From Akkermansia muciniphila (lineage in GTDB: Bacteria > Verrucomicrobiota > Verrucomicrobiia > Verrucomicrobiales > Akkermansiaceae), in contig CAMDAD010000029.1 in assembly GCA_945888515.1 (NCBI GenBank), forward strand, positions 1 to 37,274: a stretch of 37,274 bases of DNA, written 5' to 3'. The notes beneath the pieces were generated by a model. That model was not told where the DNA came from, searched no databases, and saw only the letters and a list, made by a program, of their open reading frames with translations. Position numbers and translations under genes: made by a program. Of the stretch, positions 17,336 to 27,058 are shown one piece after another (positions within the stretch are counted from its first letter, which is position 1; the number at the start of each line of letters is the position of its first letter).

Positions 17336-19840
17336 ATGAAACGCATTTTCCTACCGATCGTATTCTTATTCGTAACCATTGCGGAATCGAGACCTTCGCC
17401 CCTTCGCCCCGGACAACGATGGCTCGACACAGCAGGCGAACAGATCAACGCTCACGGTTTCTGCATACTGCGTCATCATGATACGTATTATTGGTTTGGT
17501 TCGCAAAAGATTCCTGGCAAAACTGAGGATGAGCCCAATGAAGCTGGGGTGAGCTGCTACACCAGCAAGGATCTCTTGAGCTGGACAAACGCCGGTCTGG
17601 TGCTGGATGCGCGCTCACCGGAGGGGCCCGCGGAGCTAATAGACGCTTTCATTATCGATAGACCCAAAGTGATCTATCATGCGCAGACAAAACGATTCAT
17701 TCTCTACTTCAAACTCTATCCCCCCAAAGAACAGGGTGGCAAGAGCGGAAAGGATTTTGCCTACATCGGCGTTGCCACCGCCGCGACACCCACCGGCCCA
17801 TACGAATATCAGGGAAAGTTTTTGGGTGGAGAAAGCACCACGGGGTCCGGAGACTTTGCGATCTATCAAGAAGACGACGGAGCCGTCTATCACATCGCTG
17901 TTCGCAAGCCCGATGGCACGCGCAGCGATAAACCACTGGTCTGTGGTAAGATGACCGAAGACGGCTTGCGGCCAGAGGGCGAGTATGTGATGATGCAAGG
18001 GGTCCAGAACGCCACCGAGGCACCCGTATTGTTCAAACGCAAAGGGAAATACTATTTGCTCGGCTCCGCCAGCACGGGATGGGCTCCTAATCCGGCCCGC
18101 TTTTACGTTTCCGACCAATTGACAGGCCCCTTCACGGCACTCGGCAATCCCTGCCGTGGCGTTAACCCGCACAACAAACTCGGGGCGGAAAAAACCTTCG
18201 GTGGACAGAGCACCTTTGTTTTTCCCTTGCCTGGACAGGAAGATCGGTGGATCGCCATGTTCGATATCAACCTGCCGCAAGATCCAGTTCACTCGGGCTA
18301 CATCTGGCTGCCTCTGCAATTTGATCAGAACAACCACGCGACCATTCCATGGCAGTCCGAGTGGTTCCCGCAACATTCTCTGCGCCTGCCCACCTGTTTC
18401 GGAAATCACATGGTGCTGCAGCGCGAGCAATCCGTGCCCGTTTGGGGTTGGTCGGAGCCAAATGCGGAAGTGAGCGTCAGCTTCGACAACCAAGTTCAGT
18501 CAACCATGTCCGACAATAAAGGCTACTGGATCGTAAAACTCAAGGCACTTTCTGCGAGCGAATCTCCTAGTGTTCTGAAAATTACATCGCGTGGGCAATC
18601 CATCGATGTTACGGATGTTCTGGTCGGTGATGTCTGGTTGTGCTCGGGACAATCGAACATGCATTTTACCATGGCGCGCGTAGAAAACGCGAGTCAGGAA
18701 ATCGCCGCCGCACAGCATCCGACGATTCGTTTTTTCACGGTGCATGATCAATTCAGCAAAGTGCCTTTGACCGAGCTGTCCGGTCAATGGAAACCTATCA
18801 ACCCGTCCACCGCAGGCGCCTGTTCGGCAGTCTCGTATTACTTTGGCCGCGATTTGCAAAAACAAACCGGCGTACCTATCGGATTATTGGTTAGTTCGGT
18901 AGGCGGCACGCGCATCGAATCATGGATGCGCATGGAAACCTTGGAAAACAGCAACGAAGCCGCGACTCTTTTGACTAAATGGAAAGACGTCTCCGCCGCA
19001 GAACTCGCCAGCATCGTAACCAAGTATCGAGCCTATCAATACCAACGAGACCAAGTTCATCCGAAAGCCGTCGCACAAGCCAAGACAGAAGGCAAACCCC
19101 TACCCGCTTTGCCCACGGCGCCGAAAATCCGCGGTCACGACTGCCCGGGAGCCCTGCACAATGGAATGATCGCTCCCTTACAACCGTTCTCGGTGCGCGG
19201 TGCGATTTGGTATCAAGGCGAATCAAATGCGGGTCAGGCGGCAGCTTATGAAAAACTCCTCCCTGCTTTGATCTCGGACTGGCGCACGGTGTGGGGCAAA
19301 GATATGCCCTTTCTATTCGTCCAACTCGCCCCTCATCACAGCATACACCCGTCCATCCGCGAGGCGCAGTATCATGTCTGGCGCAATACTCCGCACACCG
19401 CGATGGTCGTCACGACCGATGTGGGAGACGCGAATGATATCCACCCGACCCGTAAACAACCCGTCGGTGCGCGACTGGCCCTCGCTGCCCGAGCGCTAAG
19501 CTACGGAGAGCCCGTGATCAGTTCCGGCCCTGTGTTTGATCGCATAAAGATCGATGCTCAGCGTGCGATGGTTTTCTTCACTCACTGCGGCAGTGGTCTC
19601 AGAGTCCAGGGCGTACAGCTCAAGGGATTCACCGTCGCGGGAGCCGATGGCATCTATCATCCAGCGGATGCCATCGTCGACGGAGAAACCGTAATCGTCT
19701 CCTCAGAAAAAGTCACTAGCCCCAAGCATGTCCGTTACTGCTGGGCAAAAGTGCCCGAAGGCAATCTTTGTAACTCCGTCGGTTTGCCTGCTGTTCCGTT
19801 TCGTAGCGACGATTCTATTTATACAAGTAAATCGAAATAA
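17336..19840 (+). CDS. Fusion of GH43-like glycosidase and sialate O-acetylesterase-like esterase
   Basis: 834 residues with a signal peptide (about 1-19). Residues ~25-345 are a five-bladed GH43-type propeller: AHGFCILRHHDTYYWFGS, IDRPKVIYHAQTKRFILYF, GDFAIYQEDDGAVYHIA and NATEAPVLFKRKGKYYLLGSASTGW. The last is very like the acid-Glu block of exo-beta-1,3-galactanase-type GH43 (subfamily 24 in my recollection), with Glu228 as candidate acid. Residues ~350-834 form a sialate-O-acetylesterase-like SGNH module: a beta domain (LPTCFGNHMVLQREQSVPVWGWSEP), the GQSN block with Ser440, ACSAVSYYFGRDLQKQ, GAIWYQGESNAG and DIHPTRKQ with Asp701/His703. It probably trims galactosyl residues and O-acetyl groups from one glycan in the periplasm, partnered with the sulfatase. 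It ends 11 bases from the convergent regulator gene. Confidence 0.88.
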   Translation: MKRIFLPIVFLFVTIAESRPSPLRPGQRWLDTAGEQINAHGFCILRHHDTYYWFGSQKIPGKTEDEPNEAGVSCYTSKDLLSWTNAGLVLDARSPEGPAELIDAFIIDRPKVIYHAQTKRFILYFKLYPPKEQGGKSGKDFAYIGVATAATPTGPYEYQGKFLGGESTTGSGDFAIYQEDDGAVYHIAVRKPDGTRSDKPLVCGKMTEDGLRPEGEYVMMQGVQNATEAPVLFKRKGKYYLLGSASTGWAPNPARFYVSDQLTGPFTALGNPCRGVNPHNKLGAEKTFGGQSTFVFPLPGQEDRWIAMFDINLPQDPVHSGYIWLPLQFDQNNHATIPWQSEWFPQHSLRLPTCFGNHMVLQREQSVPVWGWSEPNAEVSVSFDNQVQSTMSDNKGYWIVKLKALSASESPSVLKITSRGQSIDVTDVLVGDVWLCSGQSNMHFTMARVENASQEIAAAQHPTIRFFTVHDQFSKVPLTELSGQWKPINPSTAGACSAVSYYFGRDLQKQTGVPIGLLVSSVGGTRIESWMRMETLENSNEAATLLTKWKDVSAAELASIVTKYRAYQYQRDQVHPKAVAQAKTEGKPLPALPTAPKIRGHDCPGALHNGMIAPLQPFSVRGAIWYQGESNAGQAAAYEKLLPALISDWRTVWGKDMPFLFVQLAPHHSIHPSIREAQYHVWRNTPHTAMVVTTDVGDANDIHPTRKQPVGARLALAARALSYGEPVISSGPVFDRIKIDAQRAMVFFTHCGSGLRVQGVQLKGFTVAGADGIYHPADAIVDGETVIVSSEKVTSPKHVRYCWAKVPEGNLCNSVGLPAVPFRSDDSIYTSKSK

Positions 19841-19851
19841 ACGACGTATTA

Positions 19852-21021
19852 TTATTTTTTCCGATATTGCATTGGTGCCATTTTTAGGCACGAGCGAAAC
19901 ACCGATGCCATATACTCGGCACTGCTGAATCCAGATCGCTCGGCCACGGTAGCTACTGACAAATTCGTATGACGCAACAGATGAATCGCATGTTCGATTC
20001 GAACGCGCCGGATTTCCGCCGCTGGAGAACGTCCGATCAGTTGTTGAAATCTCAATTCCAACGCTCGTCGGCTCAAGCCCGCGCTGCGAGCCACATCAAC
20101 CACACCCATCTCTCGTGTGGGATCTTCGCGGATGAAGCGCAGCGCCTTGACCATCGCCGCATCGCTTAACGCCAGCGTGTCAGTAGAACGGCGCTCGGCT
20201 ACACCGCGTGGGGCAATGAGAATTTCCTCGAGAGAAACCTTTTTCGGCAGCTTCATCATATTATCCAGTTGCTTCGCCGCACGATAGCCAAGTTGCTCGG
20301 AATCCAATTTGATCCCAGAAATCGGTACCGGTGTGACTTCGCAAAGCAATTCATCGTCGGACCCACTCAGCACCGCTACTTGCTCTGGCACGGCCAGTCC
20401 AGCACGCTGACATGCATAAATCAGATCGCGCGCGTTGCTACTCGTCCACGTGAATACCGCCAGAGGTTTCGGTTGCGCAAGGAGCCACGCAGCGAGGCGT
20501 TTCATATCGAGATTCCAGGTGGGCTCGGACTCGCCTTGCATCGGCACGGCGAAAACCCCACAGCCATATCCCGACTGGTCCAGGGCCTGCGCAAAAGCCC
20601 GCTGGTGTTCGGCAACGTATTCCAATTCCAATTGACTAAAATACCCGAAGCTACGAAATCCGCGGGCTAACAAATGCTCCGCGGCCATGCTTGCCGCCGC
20701 CACCTGATCGGAAATCACTCGTGGAAAAGCCACGCGCGGCAAGGTGATTGCAGAGACGTTGACCACAGGTAATTTCAGCCTCTTCAGACTTTGCGCCAGT
20801 TCCATGAAACCCACCCGCGCGATGACGCCATCGCCTTTCCATCCCAGCGGCAGCCACTTTCTCTGCTCCAAGCCACGCGGCTCTACCAACAACTCCCAGT
20901 TCCCCTGCTCTCTGCTGTAACGGTGAATGCCCACGATCAAATTTCTTCCCCATGTCGTAGAGGTATCGACAAGAATCGCGACGCGTTTGGGTGAAGTAGG
21001 ATTGTTAGGATGCTGTTTCAT
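19852..21021 (-). CDS. XylR-type transcriptional regulator (LacI-like sensor plus AraC HTH)
   Basis: 389 residues. The N-terminal ~280 residues are a periplasmic-binding-protein-like sugar sensor (VAILVDTSTTWGRNLIVGIHRYSREQGNWEL, VISDQVAAASMAAEHLLARGFRSFGYF) and the C-terminal ~100 an AraC double helix-turn-helix (GVVDVARSAGLSRRALELRFQQLIGRSPAAEIRRVRIEHAIHLL... SVATVAERSGFSSAEYMASVFRS). This order is that of XylR of E. coli, but the ligand need not be xylose. It is transcribed divergently from the FAD oxidoreductase, with 127 bases between start codons holding a long inverted repeat. It probably activates that operon, and perhaps the sulfatase/GH43 pair it converges with, when a glycan-derived sugar is present. 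Confidence 0.93.
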   Translation of the reverse strand: MKQHPNNPTSPKRVAILVDTSTTWGRNLIVGIHRYSREQGNWELLVEPRGLEQRKWLPLGWKGDGVIARVGFMELAQSLKRLKLPVVNVSAITLPRVAFPRVISDQVAAASMAAEHLLARGFRSFGYFSQLELEYVAEHQRAFAQALDQSGYGCGVFAVPMQGESEPTWNLDMKRLAAWLLAQPKPLAVFTWTSSNARDLIYACQRAGLAVPEQVAVLSGSDDELLCEVTPVPISGIKLDSEQLGYRAAKQLDNMMKLPKKVSLEEILIAPRGVAERRSTDTLALSDAAMVKALRFIREDPTREMGVVDVARSAGLSRRALELRFQQLIGRSPAAEIRRVRIEHAIHLLRHTNLSVATVAERSGFSSAEYMASVFRSCLKMAPMQYRKK

Positions 21022-21025
21022 CTGG

Positions 21026-21091
21026 AAAAGGATTACGCAAAATCAAAGAAATGATGCGCATTTTTCACTAGCGAGCAAGCGCAATCCTTTT
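21026..21091. promoter_or_regulatory. 13-bp inverted repeat pair in the divergent promoter region
   Basis: Arms AAAAGGATTACGC (21026-21038) and GCGCAATCCTTTT (21079-21091) are inverted copies matching at 12 of 13 positions, with 40 bases between. The region separates the XylR-type regulator (start 21021) from the FAD oxidoreductase (start 21149). Arm centres are 53 bp apart, about five helical turns, so two regulator dimers could bind the same face. The left arm sits 4 bases before the regulator's start codon, suggesting autoregulation. Assignment to this regulator is inferred from position. Confidence 0.45.
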
Positions 21092-21148
21092 TATCTTCTT
21101 TCTCAGCAGTCGTTATCAAACAGCCCACAAACAACCTATTTTTTTCCC

Positions 21149-23443
21149 ATGATCATTGATCCACCCACTTCGCAACGAACCCTCCATACCATTCGTCAAT
21201 CCTGCGATCTTGTGGTCGTGGGTGGTGGCCTTTCCGGTGTTTGCTGTGCGATCACCGCCGCGCGTGCTGGCATCAAGGTGGTATTGATCCAAGACAGACC
21301 TGTTCTCGGTGGCAATGCCTCGAGCGAGGTGCGTCTCTGGATTCTCGGCGCCACCTCGCACATGGGTAATAACAATCGCTGGGCGCGCGAAGGTGGCGTC
21401 ATTGATGAGATTCTTGTGGAAAACATGTTTCGCAATCCCGAGGGCAATCCACTGATTCTCGATACGGTGGTTCTGGAGTATGTGCTCAACGAACCGAACA
21501 TCACCTTATTACTGAACACCGCCGTGCATGATCTGGAAAAAGCAGACGATGACACGATCCGTTCCGTGCGCGCCTTCTGCTCACAGAATTCCACCTGTTA
21601 TGAAATCTCAGCGCCTCTGTTTTGCGATGCCAGCGGCGATGGGATTGTCGGCTTTCTCGCAGGTGCCGCGTTCCGCATCGGTGCCGAATCACGTCAGGAG
21701 TTCGGCGAAAAATTCGCGCCCGCCTCAGCTTCCACGGAACTGCTAGGACACTCGATTTATTTTTATTCAAAAGACACAGGACACCCCGTGCACTTCACAG
21801 CACCCGCTTTCGCTTTGTCCGACATCACAAAAATTCCTCGCTGGCGCGATTTCAAGGCCGGTCAAGACGGTTGCCGTTTATGGTGGTTGGAGTGGGGTGG
21901 CGCGCTGGATACCATCCATGACAGCGAACACATCAAGATGGAACTCTGGAAAGTCGCCTATGGCGTGTGGAATCACATCAAGAATTCGGGACAGTTTCCC
22001 GAAGCGGAAACACTTACCCTAGAATGGGTAGGTACGATTCCCGGCAAACGTGAGAGCCGCCGTTTCGAGGGCGACCTCATCCTCATCCAACAGGACATTG
22101 TGGAGCAGCGTGTGCATGCCGATGCGGTATCGTTCGGCGGTTGGGCGATCGATCTTCACCCAGTGGACGGCGTTTACAGCCCACTCTCGGGTTGCACCCA
22201 ATGGCATTCCAAAGGTGTCTATCACATTCCGTGGCGCACCATGTATAGCCGCAATATCGCCAACCTCATGCTCGCCGGACGCATCATCAGCGCCTCGCAC
22301 GTGGCCTTCGCCAGCACACGCGTGATGGCTACCTGCGCCCACGGGGGACAAGCTGTCGGCATCGCCGCAGCCCTCTGCCTCCGCGATGGACTCATGCCAC
22401 GCGATCTGATGCGTGAAGATCGGATGAAGGAATTGCAAAATCATCTTCTGCGCACCGGGCAGTTCATCCCAGGTGTCGCGCTCGATGAATCCGGTGATCT
22501 GGCAAAAGCCGCGACCATCACGGCAACGAGCGAACTTTCCCTAACGGAACTTAGCCCCTCAGGGGAAATCACACCTCTAACAGAATCGTGGGCGATGATG
22601 CTTCCTTGCTCGGCTGGAGCTGTTCCGATGACTACGATCACAGTCGATGTCAGTGAAGCCACTACCCTGCGTGCCGAGCTAAGAATCAGCGAAAAGCCCG
22701 ACAACCACACTCCCGATGTCACCATCGCCACGCTCGATATTTCTCTGGCACCTGGCAAGCAACAAGGCATCCCATTGGATTTTGCGGCGTCGATTGGTCA
22801 GCCTCGCTACGTTTTCCTGTGCCTGCTCAAGAACGACAAAGTCGCCCTCCATCTGAGCGATCAGCGCCTCACCGGAATCCTATCTCTGTGCCAGGCAGGA
22901 AACAAAGCCGTGGCCAAATCCAATACCCAAAGCCCGCCGCCAGAGATCGGCATCGATACCTTTGAATTTTGGACTCCGAAGAGAAGACCTGCTGGCAAAA
23001 ATCTGGCCCTGCGGTTCGAGCCATCTCTTCAGTCTTTTGGGATTCATCATCTCACCAACGGCGTCAACCGCCCCACACGCGCGGTCAATGCTTGGGTGGC
23101 GGATTTTACCGATCAGGAGCCTGCTCTTCGATTGGCGTGGCAGACGCCCCAGACAATTTCCTTGATCGAACTTGATTTCGATACCGATTTTGACCACCCG
23201 ATGGAGTCGGTCCTGATGGGGCATCCGGAACGCTGCATGCCCTTTTGCATTGGCGATGTGGAGGTGGAAGTGGAAATGGCAAATGGCACGTTTCAATCCG
23301 TGGCCACCATCGCAAACAATCACCAATCGCGACGCTCCCTGCTTCTTTCCACTCCGTTCACAACGACGTGCCTGAGGCTTCGCATCACTGGCAAACCTCC
23401 CCATGCTCCGGCGGCGATCTTTGCCGTGCGTTGTTATTCCTGA
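21149..23443 (+). CDS. FAD-dependent oxidoreductase (FAD_oxidored type)
   Basis: 764 residues from ATG 21149; the frame is open further upstream to 20927, but that part overlaps the divergent regulator and its promoter region. The N-terminus has the FAD-binding dinucleotide motif LVVVGGGLSGVCCAITAARAG (glycines at about 25-30), followed by VLIQDRPVLGGNASSEVRLW, a GG-N-x-S-SE pattern typical of this PF12831-like family, and DASGDGIVGFLAGAAFRIG. The C-terminal ~220 residues form a separate beta-rich domain. There is no signal peptide. Members occur in polysaccharide-use clusters of Planctomycetes and Verrucomicrobia, with substrate unknown. The stop TGA overlaps the next gene's ATG by one base (TGATG), which couples it to the cassette A-like gene. 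Confidence 0.85.
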   Translation: MIIDPPTSQRTLHTIRQSCDLVVVGGGLSGVCCAITAARAGIKVVLIQDRPVLGGNASSEVRLWILGATSHMGNNNRWAREGGVIDEILVENMFRNPEGNPLILDTVVLEYVLNEPNITLLLNTAVHDLEKADDDTIRSVRAFCSQNSTCYEISAPLFCDASGDGIVGFLAGAAFRIGAESRQEFGEKFAPASASTELLGHSIYFYSKDTGHPVHFTAPAFALSDITKIPRWRDFKAGQDGCRLWWLEWGGALDTIHDSEHIKMELWKVAYGVWNHIKNSGQFPEAETLTLEWVGTIPGKRESRRFEGDLILIQQDIVEQRVHADAVSFGGWAIDLHPVDGVYSPLSGCTQWHSKGVYHIPWRTMYSRNIANLMLAGRIISASHVAFASTRVMATCAHGGQAVGIAAALCLRDGLMPRDLMREDRMKELQNHLLRTGQFIPGVALDESGDLAKAATITATSELSLTELSPSGEITPLTESWAMMLPCSAGAVPMTTITVDVSEATTLRAELRISEKPDNHTPDVTIATLDISLAPGKQQGIPLDFAASIGQPRYVFLCLLKNDKVALHLSDQRLTGILSLCQAGNKAVAKSNTQSPPPEIGIDTFEFWTPKRRPAGKNLALRFEPSLQSFGIHHLTNGVNRPTRAVNAWVADFTDQEPALRLAWQTPQTISLIELDFDTDFDHPMESVLMGHPERCMPFCIGDVEVEVEMANGTFQSVATIANNHQSRRSLLLSTPFTTTCLRLRITGKPPHAPAAIFAVRCYS

Positions 23444-26400
23444 TGCAACCCCGAACTCCACACAAGCTAATGAACGCACAAACCGCTATCCCCGATGGAG
23501 ATCCGCCTCGAGCGCGACTACCTCGCGGTTTTACATTAGTCATCACGCTGTCTTTGCTCGTCTTGCTGACGCTGATCGCGGTCGGAATGCTGGGACTGAG
23601 CAGCTTGACACTGCGCAACTCATCAGCTCAGGGCGCGCAATCCATCGCCCGCGCCAACGCGCGCATGGCATTGATGCTTGCGATTGGAGAACTGCAAAAA
23701 ACCACTGGCCCAGATCAAAGGGTTACGTTCAACTCATCGATACAACCTGGTGCCGATCTTCCCAACCCGCATTGGACAGGAGTGACGAATGTCAGCCCCT
23801 CTTTCTTGACGGCAGACCCAAAAAGTTCCGCCATGCAATGGCTGGTGAGTGGACACTTGCCTAATCCTGCTAGAAATTTAACTCCATCAACTTCCACGAC
23901 GCAAGGCGATGCCCTCAAAGTCGGTTCTTTTCGCGTCGCACCCGGCAACACCAGAGACCTGCTCGCTCCCGCAGTTGCCATTGCTCAGGGAGGCGATCGC
24001 GGTCGCTATGCATGGTGGATTGCCGATGAGGGAGTCAAAGCACGCATGGATGTGGCACGACCAAAAGCGGCGGCCACGACGGATCGCGCGCGTCTCGCGC
24101 AAGCGCAATCACCACTCGAGGGAGGATGGACCAGCCTCGGCAGCAACTGGTCCTCCTTTGCGCCTGATGCCGCTTTGGATAAGAACTCTCTCATTTCTCT
24201 CTCTACTGTTTCGCTCGCTGCTACCAATCCTTTGCTCGAACGTGAGTTTTTTCACGACGTGACCACGGGCGGCTTTGGTCTGCCTGTGAATGTCGTCACG
24301 GGCGGCATGAAGGCGGATCTCTCGCTGATTTTCGATCGCTCACAGATTTCCAAACGTTTTGGCGACCGCTATTTTGGCGCGACTCCCGCTGCGCTGACAT
24401 GGAATTCCTCGCCCATATACAGTTTCACCGCAACCACCCCGTCCAAGTTTTATCTGAGCGATACCATTAGCAGGAACGGTGCCGTGCCGTCTGGGCCAAA
24501 CTGGGGGAATCTGTGGAATTACGCAACACTCTGGCAAAATGTCAGCGGTCAGCAGATTCCACTGGTGAGCGGGCACCCACTCGTCGAGTCCGACCTCCGC
24601 TTCAAGACCTGGCTTCCCTACACCAATCACAATCAAGGAAGTTTCCGTCGCGACATCCAGCAAACCAACAGCCCCGTGGCGCCTGTTTTGTCAATGTTTC
24701 AAATCGGATTTCGTCTCAATTCGGAGCTAGCGCCCCCCGCCAATCCCCCATCAACGACGGCGCTGTATCGTGCTCAAGTGGGCATTCAGCCAGTCGTCGG
24801 ATTATGGAATCCATACAATATTACGATTCGTGCGACTCCCTATCGCTTTGACTGGGCGCTTTATCCGTATTTCCGTTTCAATTATGCCCGACCAACCGGA
24901 AATGGCACTTTCACCGATGGGCGACTCACAAGACTGTGGTTGCGCGAGGAATGGACGAGCGGCAGTACCATCATACCGACGCCAGGCGATGGCAATGCGG
25001 GCAAATGGCTGCAATTAGAAACGCCGGCCATCGACTTGCAACCCGGTGAGTTCCGGTTGTTCTCCGTGCTCGATCGCATTTCTATTAGAGCGGGACAAAC
25101 CTACACACTCAAACCCGGATGGAGCGAAAAAGGGGCCTTTATCGTCGATCTGAAAGACGACGCCGGAAACACGCGTCTCGTGCCTAAAGGCTATCGCGCT
25201 TGGTTTGGCGAGATCGTGCTGCAAGACACTCAAAGCAATGATGTGAGGAGCAAATTTCCCTCGCTCGATCTATCAACTGTGTCTTCCACCTGGTTCACCC
25301 TGAAGTCGGGCAATAACATTTTATTGCGCTCCACTGAGCTGTGGAATGGCGGCAGCGATCCCTCCCTCAGCGGCGCCCTTCGCGTGCCAGAGCCGGTCGT
25401 TTCCGGATCGAACGGAGGACTGTACACGAGCAAGGCGACTTATCTGATCGAGGATCTCGCAGGTGATACCGTGACACCGAACATCGCGACGTGGTCGTTT
25501 TTCACTCGCACGACCAATCAGATCGAAGCACCAGACGCGAATCAGCGCTTGCGTGGTTGGATCGATGCCAATCCTCGCGCGCTCGTAACCAATTCTCTTT
25601 GGGACGGCTCGCGCATCAGCAGCACGGGCGAACGCAGTGGTTGGCACACCACTTCTCAATTCATCGGAGCTTGGAATCCGCCGGGGCGACCACGCGTGGT
25701 GGGCGATGGTCTCGGCGGCAATCGCGGGCTGCTCGCAGAAGGCGGCAGTAATATCACCGAGCCCGAGGTCAATCGCGCTGGCGGGCGCTACCAGGGATTC
25801 GGAGGCTCTTCTAACACATTGGCTGGCGGCAAAAACAACGTAATCGTCTATGATGTGCCACGCTCGCCGCTAGTGTCGATCGGTCAATTCCAGCACGCCC
25901 AACTCTCGCGCTATAATTTTGAGCCGGGCTTCGTAGTGGGAAATTCCTATGCCAATCCACGCATTCCCCTTCGCTCTACCAGCAACCCGAATTTTAACGG
26001 CATCAGCGGTCTGAACATCACGGACATTTCTTTTGATGTGAACAAAAAGCTCTGGGATAGCTATTTTTTTTCCACGATGGCGCTCGATTACGTCAACGGA
26101 TCTGGCAGCTCATGGGATCGGTTTTTCGATCGCAAACAACTGCAGTCCGGTGCCAAAACTCTGCCAAACCCGCGTATGGTTTTCACACCAGCAAGCAATG
26201 ATACGACCATCGATAAAATTCTCACGGATTCAGGCGATCGCGCACCAGAGGCCATGGCGGCGCGCATCATGATCAAAGGCGCATTCAATATCAACTCCAC
26301 TTCCAAAAACGCATGGAAGACCTTGCTCTCATCGATGACTGCGTCGGAGCTTCCCATCATCCAACCACAAACGGGAGCCGTCACATGGCAGAACCCGAAG

Positions 26401-27048
26401 AGTGCCCGCTTCCATCGCTTCGGTCATGTGCTCACGGGGCAAGCATACACGAAAGGCGCCTCTGGAGATGGCGACGCATTCTGGCAAGGCTGGCGCAAGC
26501 CATCCGATGCGGAAATCGATCAACTCGCGCAGGAGATTGTGACCGAAGTCAAAGCTCGCGGCCCCTTCCGCTCGTTGGCGGAATTTGTCAATCGTCACCC
26601 ACAGAGCAGCAACGTAGCGCATCAACAGAAAGGCGCGCTGCAAGCCGCCCTCGATCGCACGCTCAATGCGAATTTACCGAATTCCCTTGGAAAAATGGCT
26701 ACGCAACCACCCGGCAGCCAGTTCTCTAACGCCACATCGAATGAAAATTCCGCGGCGGGCAGTGCCGCGTATGTGCTGCAAGGAGACGTGCTTCAATCTC
26801 TCGCCCCCATTTTCCAAGCGCGCTCGGATTATTTCAAAGTTCGCGCGTGCGGCGAGGCACTCGATGCCACCGGCAAAGTGATCGCACGCGCTTGGTGCGA
26901 GGCCATGGTGCAGCGCTACGCGAATTACATCGACTCGCGCGACCCCAGTTTCCGCACCCCTGCTGAGCTAAGCTCACCCACCAACCGAGTCTTTGGTCGT
27001 CGTTATCAAATGATCGCTTTCCGCTGGCTCAGCCAGTCTGAAATCTGA
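23443..27048 (+). CDS. Verru_Chthon cassette A-type pilin-like protein
   Basis: 1201 residues from ATG 23443, which overlaps the preceding stop (TGATG); an ATG at 23470 is an alternative. After a short basic leader comes a type IV pilin-like N-terminus: RGFTLVITLSLLVLLTLIAVGMLGLSSLTLRNSSAQGAQSIARANARMALMLAIGELQKTTGPDQRVT. The G-F/T-x prepilin cleavage context and the 'ARANARMAL..AIGELQ' helix are what I know from the Verru_Chthon cassette A family (long, PilX-like). The rest is a long, asparagine- and serine-rich extracellular body with no catalytic motif. Known cassettes have B, C and D partners nearby; none is here. Its neighbour 10 bases downstream is a small secreted protein, likely a partner. 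Function is unknown; assembly at the cell envelope through a type II/IV pilus-like system is inferred. Confidence 0.83.
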   Translation: MQPRTPHKLMNAQTAIPDGDPPRARLPRGFTLVITLSLLVLLTLIAVGMLGLSSLTLRNSSAQGAQSIARANARMALMLAIGELQKTTGPDQRVTFNSSIQPGADLPNPHWTGVTNVSPSFLTADPKSSAMQWLVSGHLPNPARNLTPSTSTTQGDALKVGSFRVAPGNTRDLLAPAVAIAQGGDRGRYAWWIADEGVKARMDVARPKAAATTDRARLAQAQSPLEGGWTSLGSNWSSFAPDAALDKNSLISLSTVSLAATNPLLEREFFHDVTTGGFGLPVNVVTGGMKADLSLIFDRSQISKRFGDRYFGATPAALTWNSSPIYSFTATTPSKFYLSDTISRNGAVPSGPNWGNLWNYATLWQNVSGQQIPLVSGHPLVESDLRFKTWLPYTNHNQGSFRRDIQQTNSPVAPVLSMFQIGFRLNSELAPPANPPSTTALYRAQVGIQPVVGLWNPYNITIRATPYRFDWALYPYFRFNYARPTGNGTFTDGRLTRLWLREEWTSGSTIIPTPGDGNAGKWLQLETPAIDLQPGEFRLFSVLDRISIRAGQTYTLKPGWSEKGAFIVDLKDDAGNTRLVPKGYRAWFGEIVLQDTQSNDVRSKFPSLDLSTVSSTWFTLKSGNNILLRSTELWNGGSDPSLSGALRVPEPVVSGSNGGLYTSKATYLIEDLAGDTVTPNIATWSFFTRTTNQIEAPDANQRLRGWIDANPRALVTNSLWDGSRISSTGERSGWHTTSQFIGAWNPPGRPRVVGDGLGGNRGLLAEGGSNITEPEVNRAGGRYQGFGGSSNTLAGGKNNVIVYDVPRSPLVSIGQFQHAQLSRYNFEPGFVVGNSYANPRIPLRSTSNPNFNGISGLNITDISFDVNKKLWDSYFFSTMALDYVNGSGSSWDRFFDRKQLQSGAKTLPNPRMVFTPASNDTTIDKILTDSGDRAPEAMAARIMIKGAFNINSTSKNAWKTLLSSMTASELPIIQPQTGAVTWQNPKSARFHRFGHVLTGQAYTKGASGDGDAFWQGWRKPSDAEIDQLAQEIVTEVKARGPFRSLAEFVNRHPQSSNVAHQQKGALQAALDRTLNANLPNSLGKMATQPPGSQFSNATSNENSAAGSAAYVLQGDVLQSLAPIFQARSDYFKVRACGEALDATGKVIARAWCEAMVQRYANYIDSRDPSFRTPAELSSPTNRVFGRRYQMIAFRWLSQSEI

Positions 27049-27058
27049 TACCTCTCTT

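Noticed and set aside
17636-18493. 285-codon minus-strand frame over the GH43 module
   Set aside because: Antisense to a gene with recognisable catalytic motifs; no domain and no supporting context.
20927-21148. Longer N-terminus for the FAD oxidoreductase
   Set aside because: The extra 74 codons overlap the divergent regulator and its promoter region and precede the expected FAD-binding N-terminus.
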